Shown piece after piece: positions 1-12,639 of a stretch of DNA of 64,000 bases (position 1 is the first letter of the stretch; every line of letters begins with the position of its first letter). Source of the stretch: Megaleporinus macrocephalus (taxonomy: Eukaryota; Chordata; Actinopteri; Characiformes; Anostomidae); assembly GCA_021613375.1 (NCBI GenBank), contig CM038717.1, forward strand, positions 36,000,327-36,064,326. Reading direction: 5' to 3'. Both the position numbers and the translations under genes were made by a program. Below the pieces are notes generated by a model that was not told the origin of the DNA, made no database searches, and saw only the letters and a program-made list of their open reading frames with translations.

Positions 1-2010
1 CAGCGACTCACAGATCTCAAAAAGCCTCCTCCTGGATTTTGAGAAAAAAATACAATTTTCCTAAGATGCTTAAACATCTGCTGGGAAACAAGATCTCACC
101 ACAAAGCAATGCCTATTATCAGTACCTTATTTTAAATTGAAAGATTAATTTAATTTTTAAACTGAGTTCCAAAATTTTAATCTGTCACGCATTCCCAACC
201 CACTAACACATTCCCAAAAAAAAAGCACATTCCCAAAAAACTTGCTACACGTTTCAAAAAATGCAGACAAATTCCAGAAACATATTATACATTCTTAAAT
301 CCTCACATATTTCCAAATCCTCAGATACATTCTCTACACCTGGCTGGCATTCCTAAAACCTCTCAGAAAAAAGCTTCACAGGTCCCAAATGGCTTTCATA
401 TATTCCCAAACCCTTTGAATTTCTAAAATTTCCTACACATTCCTAAAACCTCTCACAAATTCCCAAATTTTTACGAACATTCAAAAAAATATAGACACAG
501 AAATATATACATTTACCATACACATAACTTGGCTGGCATTCCTAAACCATAAGAAAAGCCTCCCACGCTCCCAAAAAGCTTTCATATATTCCCAAACTCT
601 TTCACACAGTCCCAAAACTTCCTACACATTCCAAAAAACCTCAGACACATTCCCAAATTCATGCACATTCAAAAAATTGCTAATAAATTCCAGAAACATA
701 TTACATCATCATCATATATTCCCTAGACCTAGCTGGCATTCCTAAAACCTCTCAAAAACGTTTCGCAGGTCCCAAAGGGCTTTCACATATTCCCAAACAC
801 TTTCACATACTCCCAAAACTTCATACACATTCCAAAAACCTCTCACACATTTCCAAAACCTCTTACACATTCCCAAAACATATTACATATTATCTTCAAA
901 TCCTCACATATTTCCAAACCCTCTCATACATTCTTTAGACCTGGATGACCTTCCTAAAACCTCTCCAAAAAAAGCTTCACAGGTCCCAAAAGGCTTTTAC
1001 ATATTCCCTAACCCTTTCTCATATTCCCAAAACTTCATACACATTCCCAAAAAATGCAGACGAATTCCAGAAACATACTACACTACACTTCAAATCCTTA
1101 CATATTTCCAAACCACACATTCCCCAGACCTGGCTGACATTCCTAAAATCTCTCAAAAAAGAAGCTTTACAGGTCCTAAAAAGATTTCACATGTTCCCAA
1201 GCCCTTTTGCATATTCCCAAAACATCATGCACATTATTGCATTCACATTCCAGAAACATATTACACATTCTTAAATCCTCATATATTTCCAAACCCTCTC
1301 ATACATTCTCCAGACTGGGCTGGCAATCCTAAAAGCTCTCCACAAAAAAAGCTTGCATATATTCCCAAAACTTTCTATACATTCCAAATACCTTCACAGG
1401 TCCCAAATGGCTTTCATATATTCCCAAACCCTTTTGCATATTCCCAAAACTTCTTACACATTCCTAAAAACTTCTTACAAATTCCCAAAATTTTGCAAAC
1501 ATTAAAAAAAATGCAGACAAATGACAGAAACATATACATTCTCCAGATATGCCTGGCAAACCTTCTTTAAAAAAAGCCCTCCAAGCTCCCAAAAACTTTC
1601 ATATATACCCAAACCATTTCACATATTCCCAAAACTTCCTACACATTCCTAAAATCTCAGAAACATTCCCAAATGCATGCAAATTCCAGAAACATATTAT
1701 ACATTTTTAATTTTTTTACATATTTCCTCTCATATATTCTCCAGACTTGGCTAGCAAGCCTAAAACCTCTCCAAAACAAGCTTCCATATCTTCCCAAAAC
1801 TTCCTACATATTCCAAACACCTCTGACACATTTCTGAAAGTTATTAGACATGCTAAAATCCTTATATATCTTTCCAAAGCCTCTTATACATTCCGGATTG
1901 ATATTCCTAAAGCATCTCACTCGTTCTTATACTTTAAACCACTCTGATATAAAAAATCTAAACAATTCCTAACATTCCAAAAAAATTCCCAAGTTCCCAG
2001 AACCCTTTCA
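1..2010. repeat. degenerate ~200-bp satellite-like array
   Basis: A landmark related to ctggctggcattcctaaaac recurs near 339, 531, 730, 942, 1130, 1316, 1548 and 1746, giving spacings of about 186-232 bases. Between landmarks the sequence is built from variants of acattcccaaaa. Copies are strongly diverged, with indels. The open frames here are by-products of the repeat. No exon of nr5a1 was found in this stretch, although the gene must continue leftwards. Confidence 0.85.
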
Positions 2011-2502
2011 CACATTCTCAAAGTGCAGTTTGAGGAAACTTCTCGATTTTTCTAAGAGTCTTTTAAATCTCCTGGTTAACAAGAGGTCAACATTCCCATA
2101 TTTTAAGGTTGGAAGCTTAATTGGATTTCCAAACTGCTCTGAGTTGTGAACGAGCGTGAGCGTGAATACGAGCGGCGCCGCTGTGAATGAGGACTGAGTG
2201 GATTGTGTTCATTATCTCACGCGTTGGTTAAATAGCTGCTTGCTTTTCGCTGTTGTGCGGATTAAAATAGATCCTGCATGAATGAGCCGTTAGCCTTGAT
2301 CCAGCAGAGCCGCAGGAGGAGGCTCGCGATAATGACGACCTTGTAGAAGCGGAGCTGATCACTTCTGAGTTCCTAACCCGTTTAGGCGCGTTCACACAAA
2401 ACAGAGGCGCGTCCACAGAAACAGAGGCGCGTCCACAGAGCTGTGACGACAAATCGCTTACAATAGAAATGCAGTGAGGAAAAAATAACCGCTTTAAGGC
2501 TC

Positions 2503-2503
<1 letters not shown>

Positions 2504-2552
<49 letters not shown>

Positions 2553-2594
2553 AATAATAATAATAATAACAATAATAATAATAATAACAACAAC
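2504..2594. repeat. (TTA)n-(AAT)n inverted microsatellite
   Basis: A TTA/ATT trinucleotide run of about 45 bases is followed at once by AAT/ATA units of similar length, so the two halves are complementary and could fold into a hairpin. It lies in the nr5a1 intron after the second coding exon. Just to its left, at about 2395-2440, a 22-base segment with aggcgcgtccacaga is tandemly duplicated. Confidence 0.85.
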
Positions 2595-2782
2595 ACATAC
2601 CTGTATGCACTCAACGCATCCTACAACATAGCGCAATTACAATTAAGCACATAAAGACCCTACAGAAGACCCCTTCATTGCTATAATCAGGACCACCCTA
2701 ATGCTAACCAAGTCTTGTCCTCTCTTTCACATGGTTGTGTGTTACGCTCGTGCAGCCAGTGTGCGCTCCTCGATCTGCTCAC

Positions 2783-3207
2783 CTTCCAGCCTCATGCCGA
2801 CCGTCAGGCACTTCTGGAAGCGGCAGAACGGACAGCGCTTCCTCTGAGTCTTATCAATCTTACAGTCCTGACTCTCCGCGCACGTGTAGCGCTTATTGTT
2901 CTGGACCGTCCGCTTAAAGAAGCCCTGCAAACAAACACATAATATAATATAATATAATATAATATAATATAATATAATATAATATAATATAATATAATAT
3001 AATTAATATATAATTAATTCCGTAAGTGTGTATATGAATGCATGGACGCTGTATAAATTAGATTAATTAAATATAAACATTTTCTATTTTGGTATTAACA
3101 CGTGTTTTTTATAGTAATAGGCTTGGTCAGATTTTTTTTGCGCAGTGCTGTAGGGACATTTAATAAAATATATAATAACATGCAGCTCGCTGTAACATTA
3201 CAATCCG

Positions 3208-3247
<40 letters not shown>

Positions 3248-3378
3248 AACAGAGATGGGGGGTGTAGTTATTGTACCTTACAACTCTCGCAGGTGAGCAG
3301 GCCGTAGTGATATCCAGACACCTTATCTCCACACACCGGACACAGCTCCTCCAGATCAGCATCATAACCGAACTCCAT
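2783..3378 (-). CDS. nr5a1: nr5a1 (SF-1/Ff1) nuclear receptor, first two coding exons only (partial)
   Basis: Steroidogenic factor 1-type orphan nuclear receptor, a nuclear transcription factor controlling gonadal, adrenal/interrenal and steroidogenic genes. Coding exons on the minus strand: 3378-3277 (102 nt, begins [20 protein letters not shown], ends at CESCK before a GT donor) and 2924-2783 (142 nt, begins [15 protein letters not shown] after a tttgcag acceptor, ends at VGMRLE plus one base before gtgagc). Together they encode the two C4 zinc fingers; the P-box region reads CESCKG, as in the NR5A class. The 102/142-nt exon sizes equal those I recall for human NR5A1. The hinge, Ftz-F1 box and ligand-binding domain must lie off the left edge. 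Synteny with psmb7 and nek6 favours nr5a1 over nr5a2. Which teleost duplicate this is (a or b) cannot be decided here. Confidence 0.93.
2939..3005. repeat. (ATAAT)n pentanucleotide repeat
   Basis: About 12 copies of aatat/ataat directly upstream (minus sense) of the acceptor of the nr5a1 142-nt exon, beginning about 15 bases from the splice site. Confidence 0.9.
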
Positions 3379-3406
3379 CCTCCTCACACACACACACACA
3401 CACACA
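3211..3406. repeat. (GA)n and (CA)n microsatellites flanking the nr5a1 start exon
   Basis: A GA run at about 3211-3243 lies 34 bases beyond the donor of the start exon. A CA run at about 3386-3406 lies only eight bases upstream of the start codon, in the 5' UTR or at its acceptor. Confidence 0.85.
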
Positions 3407-3451
3407 GTGCTCAGAGATCAAACACATTAAACAGCACCGCTAACCCACACT

Positions 3452-4969
3452 GGTGTTAATATTAGTGTTGGTATTGTGTTCACATCACAGTTCAAATTGT
3501 GCTCTCATTAGTGTTAATATAAGTGTTCACATTGGTGTTAATAATAGTATTCACAATAGTTTTAATATTGTGTTCACATTAATATTAATGTTCAAATTAG
3601 TATTAGTGTTCACATTAGTGTTAATATTAGTGTTAATATTGGTGTTCACATTAGTGTTAATATTAGTGTTAATATTGGTGTTCACATTCGAGTTTAAATT
3701 GTGTTCAAATTAGTATTAGTTTTCACATTAGTGTTAATACTAGTGTTAATATTGGTGTTCACATTAGTGTTAATATTGGTGTTCACATTCGAGTTTAAAT
3801 TGTGTTCAAATTAGTATTAGTTTTCACATTAGTGTTAATACTAGTGTTAATATTGGTGTTCACATTAGTGTTAAAATTGTGTTCATATTAGTATAAGTGT
3901 TCACATTAGTGTTAATATATGTGTTTTACTATTGGTGTTCACATTAGTGTTAAAATTGTGTTCATATTAGTATTAGTGTTCACATTAGTGTTAATATTGG
4001 TGTTAATATTGGTGTTCACATTAGTGTTAAAATTGTGTTCATATTAGTATTAGTGTTCACATTAGTGTTAATATTGGTGTTAATATTGGTGTTCACATTA
4101 GTGTTAAAATTGTGTTCATATAAGTATTAGTGTTCACATTAGTGTTAATATTGGTGTTAATATTGGTGTTCACATTAGTGCTGAAATTGTGTTCACATTA
4201 GTTTTAATATTAGTGTTAACATTGGTGTTCACATTAGTGCTAAAATTGTGTTTACATTAATATTAAAATTAGTGTTCACATTGGTGTTAATATTAGTGTT
4301 AATATTGGTGTTCACATTAGTGTTAAAATTGTGTTCACATTATTATTAGTGTTCACATTAGTGTTAATATTAGTGTTAATATTGGTGTTCACATTAGTGT
4401 TGAAATTGTGTTAACATTAATATTAAAATTAGTGTTTACATTGGTGTTAATATTAGTGTTAATATTGGTGTTCACATTAGTGTGAAAATTGCGTTCACAT
4501 TAGTATTAGTATTAGTGTTCACATTGGTGGTAATATTGGTGTTAATATTGGTGTTCGCATTAGTGTTAAAATTGTGTTCACATTAGTTTTAATATTAGTG
4601 TTAACATTGGTGTTCACATTAGTGCTAAAATTGTGTTTACATTAATATTAAAATTAGTGTTCACATTGGTGTTAATATTAGTGGTAATATTGGTGTTCAC
4701 ATTAGTGTTAAAATTGTGTTCACATTATTATTAGTGTTCACATTAGTGTTAATATTAGTGTTAATATTGGTGTTCACATTAGTGTTGAAATTGTGTTAAC
4801 ATTAATATTAAAATTAGTGTTTACATTGGTGTTAATATTAGTGTTAATATTGGTGTTCACATTAGTGTGAAAATTGCGTTCACATTAGTATTAGTACTAG
4901 TGTTCACATTGGTGTCAATATTAGTGTACATATTAGTGTTAATTTTAATAATCACATTAGTTCACATTA

Positions 4970-4970
<1 letters not shown>
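3452..4970. repeat. minisatellite, nested 75-79-bp period, in nr5a1 5' intron
   Basis: About 1.5 kb built from gtgttcacattagtgtta and ttaatattggt modules. The marker aaaattgtgttcat recurs at about 3874, 3953, 4028 and 4106 (spacings 79, 75, 78), showing a higher-order unit. It begins about 75 bases upstream of the nr5a1 start codon and so occupies the 5' UTR intron or promoter-proximal DNA. Confidence 0.9.

Positions 4971-5036
<66 letters not shown>
4971..5036. repeat. (TA)33 microsatellite
   Basis: An uninterrupted TA run that closes the preceding minisatellite. The next ~460 bases are AT-rich with a short (ATT)n run at about 5405-5432 and no recognisable gene. Confidence 0.95.
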
Positions 5037-5039
<3 letters not shown>

Positions 5040-5400
5040 TTCACATTGTACAGTACCATGTGGTTATTACATTGAGTCATATGTTTGAATATAAACATTA
5101 AGCATTGTAATATATAATACACATACACACTTCTTCAGTAGTGTTGAATATTAAATATTCAGTAAAACAAAACGATACATATCATCACTGCTCTCAGCAA
5201 CTTATATCGCGTGAGCGGCTCGTTCTGGTCTCCGTTTTTTTAACACCAGGTTTAATAACAAGAGTCTAATCGCTTCTTCTGCGGTACAGACGATATCTAC
5301 ACATCTACACATAATAAACGATTACTGTTTTTAATTCAGTTTAGCCTCGTTTGACGTTTTTACATGTAATTTATAATTAGAATTATTCTATATATCCGTA

Positions 5401-5434
<34 letters not shown>

Positions 5435-5499
5435 TTAATATAATAGTAAATAGTAATAACATTTAAAATACTACTTTTCAAAAGTAGTAAATATGAAAA

Positions 5500-5960
5500 T
5501 GTAGATATGAAACCCGCGCGCAGGCCGGTTCTGTCAGCTGTAGTGAACTGAGCGTCAGAGAGTGAACCCGGCTGTTTGTTTGTCCCGATGTTTGTTTGTT
5601 TAGTTGTTTGTTTGTCCAGGTGTTGTCCTACCTGTGCGCTGTCCGGTGCTCCTCTCTGTCCCCGCGGTGGAGGCCACGCGCTCCTCCACGCCGTGCTCCT
5701 GCTGCTGGAGCTGAATCACGTGCGGCAGGTCTCAGCGCTCAGCAGCTACAGGCGCGAGACTAACTGCTTCACTTCCCGCCGGTGGCGCTTTGGCCTCATC
5801 CGCGCGCGCCGTACACCCGGAGCGCGACATCCCTTCATATGAACGGGTGCGCGCGCACACACACGCACACACACACACACAGGGACACGGTGTGTGCGCG
5901 TGCAGCAGGTAAAAAGGAGTGGGAGGGACTACATCAACCCCTCGCTAATTACAACCTGTA
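5500..5960 (-). promoter_or_regulatory. nr5a1: CpG-rich candidate nr5a1 promoter and noncoding exon 1
   Basis: A GC- and CpG-rich patch in otherwise AT-rich DNA, about 2.2-2.5 kb upstream of the nr5a1 start codon. On the minus strand a good 5' splice site, CACAG|gtaggac, falls with its exon end at 5632, and a CACGTG E-box lies 85 bases further upstream at 5717-5722. An E-box is a known element of the mammalian NR5A1 basal promoter. No TATA box was seen. The exon and its start site are inferred; the 88-aa plus-strand open frame here is probably chance. Confidence 0.4.
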
Positions 5961-6776
5961 GCGCGAGGAGACCTGCACCCTGTATTATCATCATTATTAT
6001 TAAATAACTCAGACAGACATTACACTACTGCACATTCAGCTTTATAATAATAATTAGTATTATAATAAAAACTATTATTTTATTTATTTTATTTATTTTA
6101 TTTTATGTTTACATTTTATTATTATTGTTGTTGTTGTTCGTGGAAATAAATACTTTCAGAATCAAAGAACCACGTGAATAAAAGTACAAATGGTTCTTCT
6201 CTTGTTTAACAGACTCTTGTCTATGAATTAATACCTGTTGTATGTATACAGGTTGTATACAGTATCCAAAACGTTTCGTCCACTGTTACAGGTCATAGAA
6301 CCATTTTTGCTGCACGCAGTTATTTATTTATTTATTTATTTATTCAGTGTTTTATTAAGTAATGGTTCTGTACGACACAGACACAAATGATTGGTTAAAA
6401 GGTTCTCTCTGGTGGAGAACCTGTTCTAGGAATATCTGTGTAGCCACAGAACACTGTTCTTTGCCGACAGTGTGGATATGATCTGAATATGTAGATGAGA
6501 TGTAAATGGGATCACTAATAACAGGATATGAGGATAAACTCTCTATTTACGTCATATTTCGTTCAGATTAAATAAATGTTGAAGCGCAGCTGCGTCACTC
6601 TGCACGCGCTGTGTAATACAGCAAATAGTGGAATGACTGGCGCGTGCGCGTCCACTTGTACACTTGTAGTGGTTAGCGCGCATTAAAAAAGAATATAAGG
6701 TCTGATGGATCTTCTAGTTGAAGGTTCTTCACCACCATCAGCGCTCCGTTGTACTTCTGCGTGACGAAGGGACAGA
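5961..6776. other. intergenic, AT-rich, no gene seen
   Basis: Contains short ATT, TTG and TTTA runs (for example about 6319-6343) and two GC-richer patches. A CACGTG hexamer occurs near 6171. No splice-flanked coding segment was recognised on either strand. Confidence 0.6.
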
Positions 6777-6990
6777 ACCAGGAGAATGAATAGAACCGGG
6801 AGGAGGAGGACCAGGAGCAGAAGTAGAACCAGGAGTAGAAAAATGAGCAGAAGTAGGTTCAGTACCAGAAATAGAACCAGGAGCAGAAGAAACAAAACCA
6901 GAACCAAGAGAAGGAGCGGAACAACCAGAACCAGAACCAGATCAAAGAGTAGAATCAAGAGAACATTGAGAACCAAGAGCTGAACCAGAA
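6777..6990. repeat. GAACCAG/AGAA-rich imperfect simple repeat
   Basis: Purine-rich repeats of gaaccaggagcagaagtaga and variants. They create spurious RS-like (plus) and LVLVL (minus) open frames. Confidence 0.8.
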
Positions 6991-7239
6991 CCAGAAGCAT
7001 GAGCTATTCTGAGCGTCACTGGCACGAGCTGGTTTTAAAATAACCCCCCCAAAAGAAAGGAGCTTACAGAACGCCCACCTTTGGCTTTAATTCAAGGTCA
7101 AATACTGTGTTATAAAAACTGAGAGGCTGTAGAACATAACTCAGCCTTACAGTCTGATATGCCTGAAAATACCAACCCAAAATAAACCAAGTACAAATAC
7201 ATATTCAAACGAACCAATAAATAAATAAATAAAACATTT

Positions 7240-7480
7240 TTACCACAGTTAAAAGGAAACTCCACTGAAGTTCCTGAATTCTCTGCATAATTAAATAGTT
7301 GAGATGTAAACAGAGTCTGAAACGCTTCATTCCGAGTTACAGTGGTGGTGAATGGAACCAGACGTCTACCTCTAAAAGCTCCCTCACAGAAGGTTATTAC
7401 ATGAAATGGTTATAAATACACTGCCTGGTGTCTGCAGACATGCTGGCTACAAAAAAAACTATTATTTCAGATTTTCATTA
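7240..7480. repeat. dispersed repeat, related to 50570-50830
   Basis: Shares the ordered words gaatggaaccagacgtc, tacactgcctg and tgtctg with 50570-50830, with diverged sequence between. A weaker relative starts near 20690 (ggggagctccacc). Probably an old interspersed element; the class was not identified. Confidence 0.6.
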
Positions 7481-7639
7481 ACATCAACAACCACCACTGT
7501 TAAACACAGCCTTACTCAGACTTATGACTAAATTGTGAAGGAATTTTAAAAATTGCTGGGATTTCCCTTTAAATATTAAAAACGCTGCTGACAGATGGTT
7601 ATAAAATGGAATGAAATCTTTCGCAAGTTCAATAAAGCA

Positions 7640-7990
7640 GATTCGACTTCTAATAGGAAAAGTGCGCGCGCCTCTATTCGAAGTAATAACCAATAGCGCA
7701 CGGCCAATTTACATTCAATTTCCCATTTCAGCGCGCGAGCTTCTTTTAACGCCTGCAACAAGCGATCCTCGCGTCCCTCCCCGAACACACACGCGCACAA
7801 AGCATTCCTCATACTTCGTCTCCGCTCGCGCACAAGTGCCTCCATATGGCGCCTTTCCCATCAGCTTTTGTGCGCGCGCCAGTCAATCAGCGACGCCGAA
7901 CACCCCCAGCGCACGCTTACACACAAACGCGCGCGCGCCTGATGGAAACTGCGTGGGCATTGCACCTGTGTCACGAGCACAGGTCACCAA
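7640..7990. promoter_or_regulatory. CpG-rich patch, possible promoter
   Basis: Dense CG dinucleotides (runs such as gcgcgcgcgcc near 7930) set in AT-rich DNA. Open frames exist on both strands but neither resembles a known family. It may be a promoter of an unrecognised transcript or simply unmethylated CpG-rich intergenic DNA. Confidence 0.3.
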
Positions 7991-8076
7991 TTATATAATT
8001 ACAATAAAAAAGAGGGGTTACAGCGGAGACCCGTATGTAGACCCTGCTTCAATTCCTCTAACAACAGATTAACAAC

Positions 8077-8118
<42 letters not shown>

Positions 8119-8348
8119 ACTTTATAGTCCGTACACACCAAAACTAACCTGCTGCAAAAATCACCCATTTAAATGAATTATTTATAATAAAATAATAATA
8201 TTTTTATTATTTTTACATATCTGCCTATTCAGCCTCTTTAGCTCCACCCATTTACATTGATGTTAAAAAGAGTGCTTCAACCTGGGCTTGACACAGCCAA
8301 TCAGAACTGAGTTGCTTTGCATAAATCAGTCTAAAAGGGCCAATGTCC

Positions 8349-11262
8349 TACATTTACACTAAACCCTAACCTCTACATTTACACTAAACCTTAACCTCTA
8401 CATTCACACTAAACCCTAACCTCTACATTTACACTAAACCCTAACTCCTACATTTACACTAAACCCTAACCCCTACATTTACACTAAACCCTAACCCCTA
8501 CATTTACACTAAACCCTAACCTCTACATTTTCACTAAACCCTAACTCCTACATTTACACTAAACACTAACTCCTACATTTACACTAAACTCTAACCCCTA
8601 CATTTACACTAAACCCTAACCTCTACATTTACACTAATCACTAACCCCTATATTTAAACTAAACACTAACCCCTACATTAAAACTGAACCCTAACTCCTA
8701 CATTTACTCCAAACCCTAACCTTTACATTTACATTAAACCCCAACATCTACATTTACACTAAACACTAACCCCTACATTTACACTAAACCCTAACACCTA
8801 CATTTACACTAAACCCTAACCTCTACATTTACACTAAACCCTAATTTTTACATTTACACTAAACCCTAACCTCTTTATTTACACTAAACACTAACCTCTA
8901 CATTTACACTAAACACTTAACCCTATATTTACACTAAACACTAACCTCTACATTTACACTAAACCCTAACTTCAACATTTACACTAAACCCTAACCCCTA
9001 CATTTACACTAAACCCTAACCCCTACTTTTACACTAAACCCTAACCCCTACATTTACACTAAACCCCAACCCCTATATTTACACTAAACCCTAACCCCTA
9101 CTTTTACACTAAACCCTAACCCCTACTTTTACACTAAACCCTTACCTCTACATTTACACTAAATTCTAACCCCTACATTTACACTAAACCCTAACCCCTA
9201 CATTTACACTAACCCCTAACCCCTATATTTTCACTAAACACTAACCTCTATGTTTACACTAAACACTAAACTCTACATTTACACTAAACCCTAACCCCTA
9301 CATTTACACTAAACCCTAACCCTTACATTTACACTAAACACTAACCTCTATGTTTACACTAAACACTAAACTCTACATTTACACTAAACCCTAAGCCCTA
9401 CATTTACACTAAACTCTAACCCCTACATTTACACTAAACTCTAACCCCTACATTTACACTAAACCCTAACCTCTACATTTACACTAACCACTAACCCCTA
9501 CATTTAAACTAAACACTAACCCCTACATTAAAACTGAACCCTAACTCCTACATTTACACTAAACCCCAACATCTACATTTACACTAAACACTAACCCCTA
9601 CATTTACACTAAACCCTAACACCTACATTTACACTAAACGCTAACCTCTACATTTACACTAAACCCTAACACCTACATTTACACTAAACCCTAACCTCTT
9701 TATTTACACTAAACACTAACCTCTACATTTACACTAAACACTTAACCCTATATTTACACTAAACCCTAACTCCTACATTTACACTAAACCCTAACCCCTT
9801 CATTTACACTAAACACCAACCTCTACATTTACACTAAACCATAACCTCTACATTTACAATAAACACTAACCTCTACATTTACACTAAACCCTAACCCCTA
9901 CATTTACACTAAACCCTAACCCCTACATTTACACTAAACCCTAACCCCTACTTTTACACTAAACCCTAACCCCTACATTTACACTAAACCCTAACCCCTA
10001 CTTTTACACTAAACCCTAACTTCTACATGTACACTTAACCCTAACCTCTACATTTACACAAAATTCTAACCCCTACATTTACACTAAACCCTAACTCCTA
10101 CATTTACGCTAACCCCTAACCCCTATATTTTCACTAAACCTTAACCTCTATGTTTACACTAAACACTAAACTCTACATTTACACTAAACCCTAACCCTTA
10201 CATTTACACTAAACACCAACCTCTATATTTACACTAAACACTAAACTCTACATTTACACTAAACCCTAAGCCCTACATTTACACTAAACCCTAACCCCTA
10301 CATTTACACTAAACCATAACCTCTTCATTTACACTAAACCCTAACGCCTACATTTACACTAAACCCTAACCTCTACATTTACACTAAACCCTAACCCCTA
10401 CATTTACACTAAACCCTAACCCCTACATTTACACTAAACCATAAACCCCACATTTACACTAAACTCTAAACCCTACATTTACACTAAACACTAACCTCTA
10501 CATTTACACTAAAAACTAACCTCTACATTTACACTAAACTCTAACCCCTACATTTACACTAAACCCTAACCTCTACATTTACACTAAACTCTAACCCCTA
10601 CATTTACACTAACCACTAACCCCTACATTTACACTAAACCCTAACCCCTACATTTACACTAAACCCTAACCCTTACATTTACACTAAACACTAACCTCTA
10701 TGTTTACACTAAACACTAAACTCTACATTTACACTAAACCCTAAGCCCTACATTTACACTAAACTCTAACCCCTACATTTACACTAAACTCTAACCCCTA
10801 CATTTACACTAAACTCTAACCCCTATATTTACACTAAACTCTAACCCCTACATTTACACTAAACCCTAACCTCTACATTTACACTAACCACTAACCCCTA
10901 CATTTAAACTAAACACTAACCCCTACATTAAAACTGAACCCTAACTCCTACATTTACTCTAAACCCTAACCTTTACATTTACACTAAACCCCAACATCTA
11001 CATTTACACTAAACACTAACCCCTACATTTACACTAAACCCTAACACCTACATTTACACTAAACTCTAACCCCTACATTTACACTAGACTCTAACCCCTA
11101 CATTTACACTAAACCCTAACCTCTACATTTACACTAAACTCTAACCCCTACATCTACACTAAACTCTAACCCCTATATTTACACTAAACCCTAACCTCTA
11201 CATGTACACTAAACCCTAACCTCTACATGTACACTAAACCCTAACCTCTACATGTACACTAA
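8349..11262. repeat. 25-bp minisatellite with telomere-like CCCTAA core
   Basis: Close to 117 copies of catttacactaaaccctaac plus a variable 5-base spacer (cccta, ctcta, tccta). Each unit carries one CCCTAA, the vertebrate telomere hexamer on this strand, but telomeric 6-bp tandem runs are absent. Variant markers recur as blocks: acattaaaactgaaccctaa near 8675, 9523 and 10923, and tgtttacactaaacacta near 9250, 9351, 10151 and 10701, showing block duplication inside the array. Confidence 0.95.
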
Positions 11263-12256
11263 CCATAAGTTTATTTTCTGTGTTTATTGTCTTTTAGCTT
11301 TTAAAGTTAAACAATTTAGATTTATCATGACATATAAATCATAAAATATTTTTTATACTAAAACATGAAGGGTTTAGTCTGTAGATAATGCTTCATTTCT
11401 TGCACAGGAAGTAAAACTGCATCCCTGTCCTTCATGGCCACACACTGAATAGCTAGATCCCATTGTTCCAAAGTAAGTGTGTTTCTAAGTCTCTGATCAG
11501 TGTGAAACATTACCGTAACACTTTTCCCACCGTAACGTTTCAGTGTTTTAATAAAAATGAAATGGTTGTGTTTGTGTACAACTGCTGTGAACCATATGTT
11601 GTTATTATGATTGTTTCGGTAGTGACTAAATGTAATACTTACTCATTTGTGTCAGTAAAATAAAGATAACTAACACATATGATCACTCAAAGCAAAAGTC
11701 TAAACTCCCAGAACAGTTCCCAGATGCGTTTTCAGCTCTGACTCTGAAGCAGCTCAGTAGAACGATCTGTGTCTTTCTGAAAGAGAAAGCTTTGCTGTAA
11801 ATAACATGTGGAAGATCTGGGTGGGCTTAAATGGGTGAAGATCAGATCATCACCTCTCCAAACGCTGTTGAAGTTGCTGGTTTTGTGAGGAGCGTTGGGT
11901 AAAAGTTCAGAGTCGCTCACTCACAGCTCAGTCAGTGACTCTGATGGTCTGTGGGATCATTACGGTAGCGCTGTAGCAGGACATGAACCGCTGACTCTCT
12001 GAGAGCTGGAGAGACACTGCGGCGGTGGTGGTAGGTGGGGTGGGCTATACAGGGTCCTGAGAATGAGAGTCTGCAACTATCACTGTTGCTTAGAGACGCT
12101 CACAGCAGCACTGCAGGCAGCCGTCGAGTTCTGCGTCTGAGATGGAATCAATGATACTTTATATTACTGACCACCAATATTACTGAAACACGTTCTGATG
12201 ATCTGGTGATGTTAAAACGTGAGTTTAAACGGCTAAAGAGTCCAAATGTATATATA
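11263..12256. other. intergenic, no gene recognised
   Basis: Unique-looking sequence between the 25-bp array and a TA/CA microsatellite. Short open frames (11463-11663 plus, 11732-11920 minus) have no family resemblance and no convincing splice context. Confidence 0.5.
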
Positions 12257-12259
12257 AGA

Positions 12260-12264
<5 letters not shown>

Positions 12265-12315
<51 letters not shown>
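12265..12315. repeat. (TA)n(CA)n microsatellite
   Basis: An alternating TA run passing into CA. It replaces the expected far end of the MITE copy that follows at 12327. Confidence 0.9.
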
Positions 12316-12326
12316 TATCAGTGTAC

Positions 12327-12489
12327 TGTAAGTCAATGGGACCAGAATTTTTCCAAGCTATTTTGAAGCATTTCTATTGGTCTATTCATCGTGAAATTTT
12401 CCCACAATGTAAACAGCAGCTGCTGCATTTAATGTATGTAGAAAAATTGAAATCGATAAAAATTGAGATACATTGGACAGCGATGATAT
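12327..12489 (-). mobile_element. MITE family A, truncated copy 1
   Basis: Carries the shared core (aagtcaatgggaccaga, aagctattttgaagcatttc) and one terminal inverted repeat, cattggacagcgatgatat, at its right end. The other end is lost next to the microsatellite. See the intact copy at 28696-28913. Confidence 0.75.
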
Positions 12490-12639
12490 GTGTTAAATAT
12501 TACTATTACATATTGTTTATTTTTTTTATTATTAAAATAATTTGTTCAGTGCTTTAAGTGACTGTCAGTTCTCAGTTATCACAGTTGTTGAACTTCAGTT
12601 CAGACCATTTTTTCAATTTAAGCAGTTATATCAATAAAA

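Noticed and set aside
6683..7000. Leu/Val-rich minus-strand frame as a membrane protein and the plus-strand frame as an RS protein
   Set aside because: Both strands are read from one purine-rich simple repeat; no splice sites or conserved residues support either.
8349..11262. A true interstitial telomere or chromosome end
   Set aside because: The period is 25 bases, not 6, and unique DNA with genes continues on both sides.
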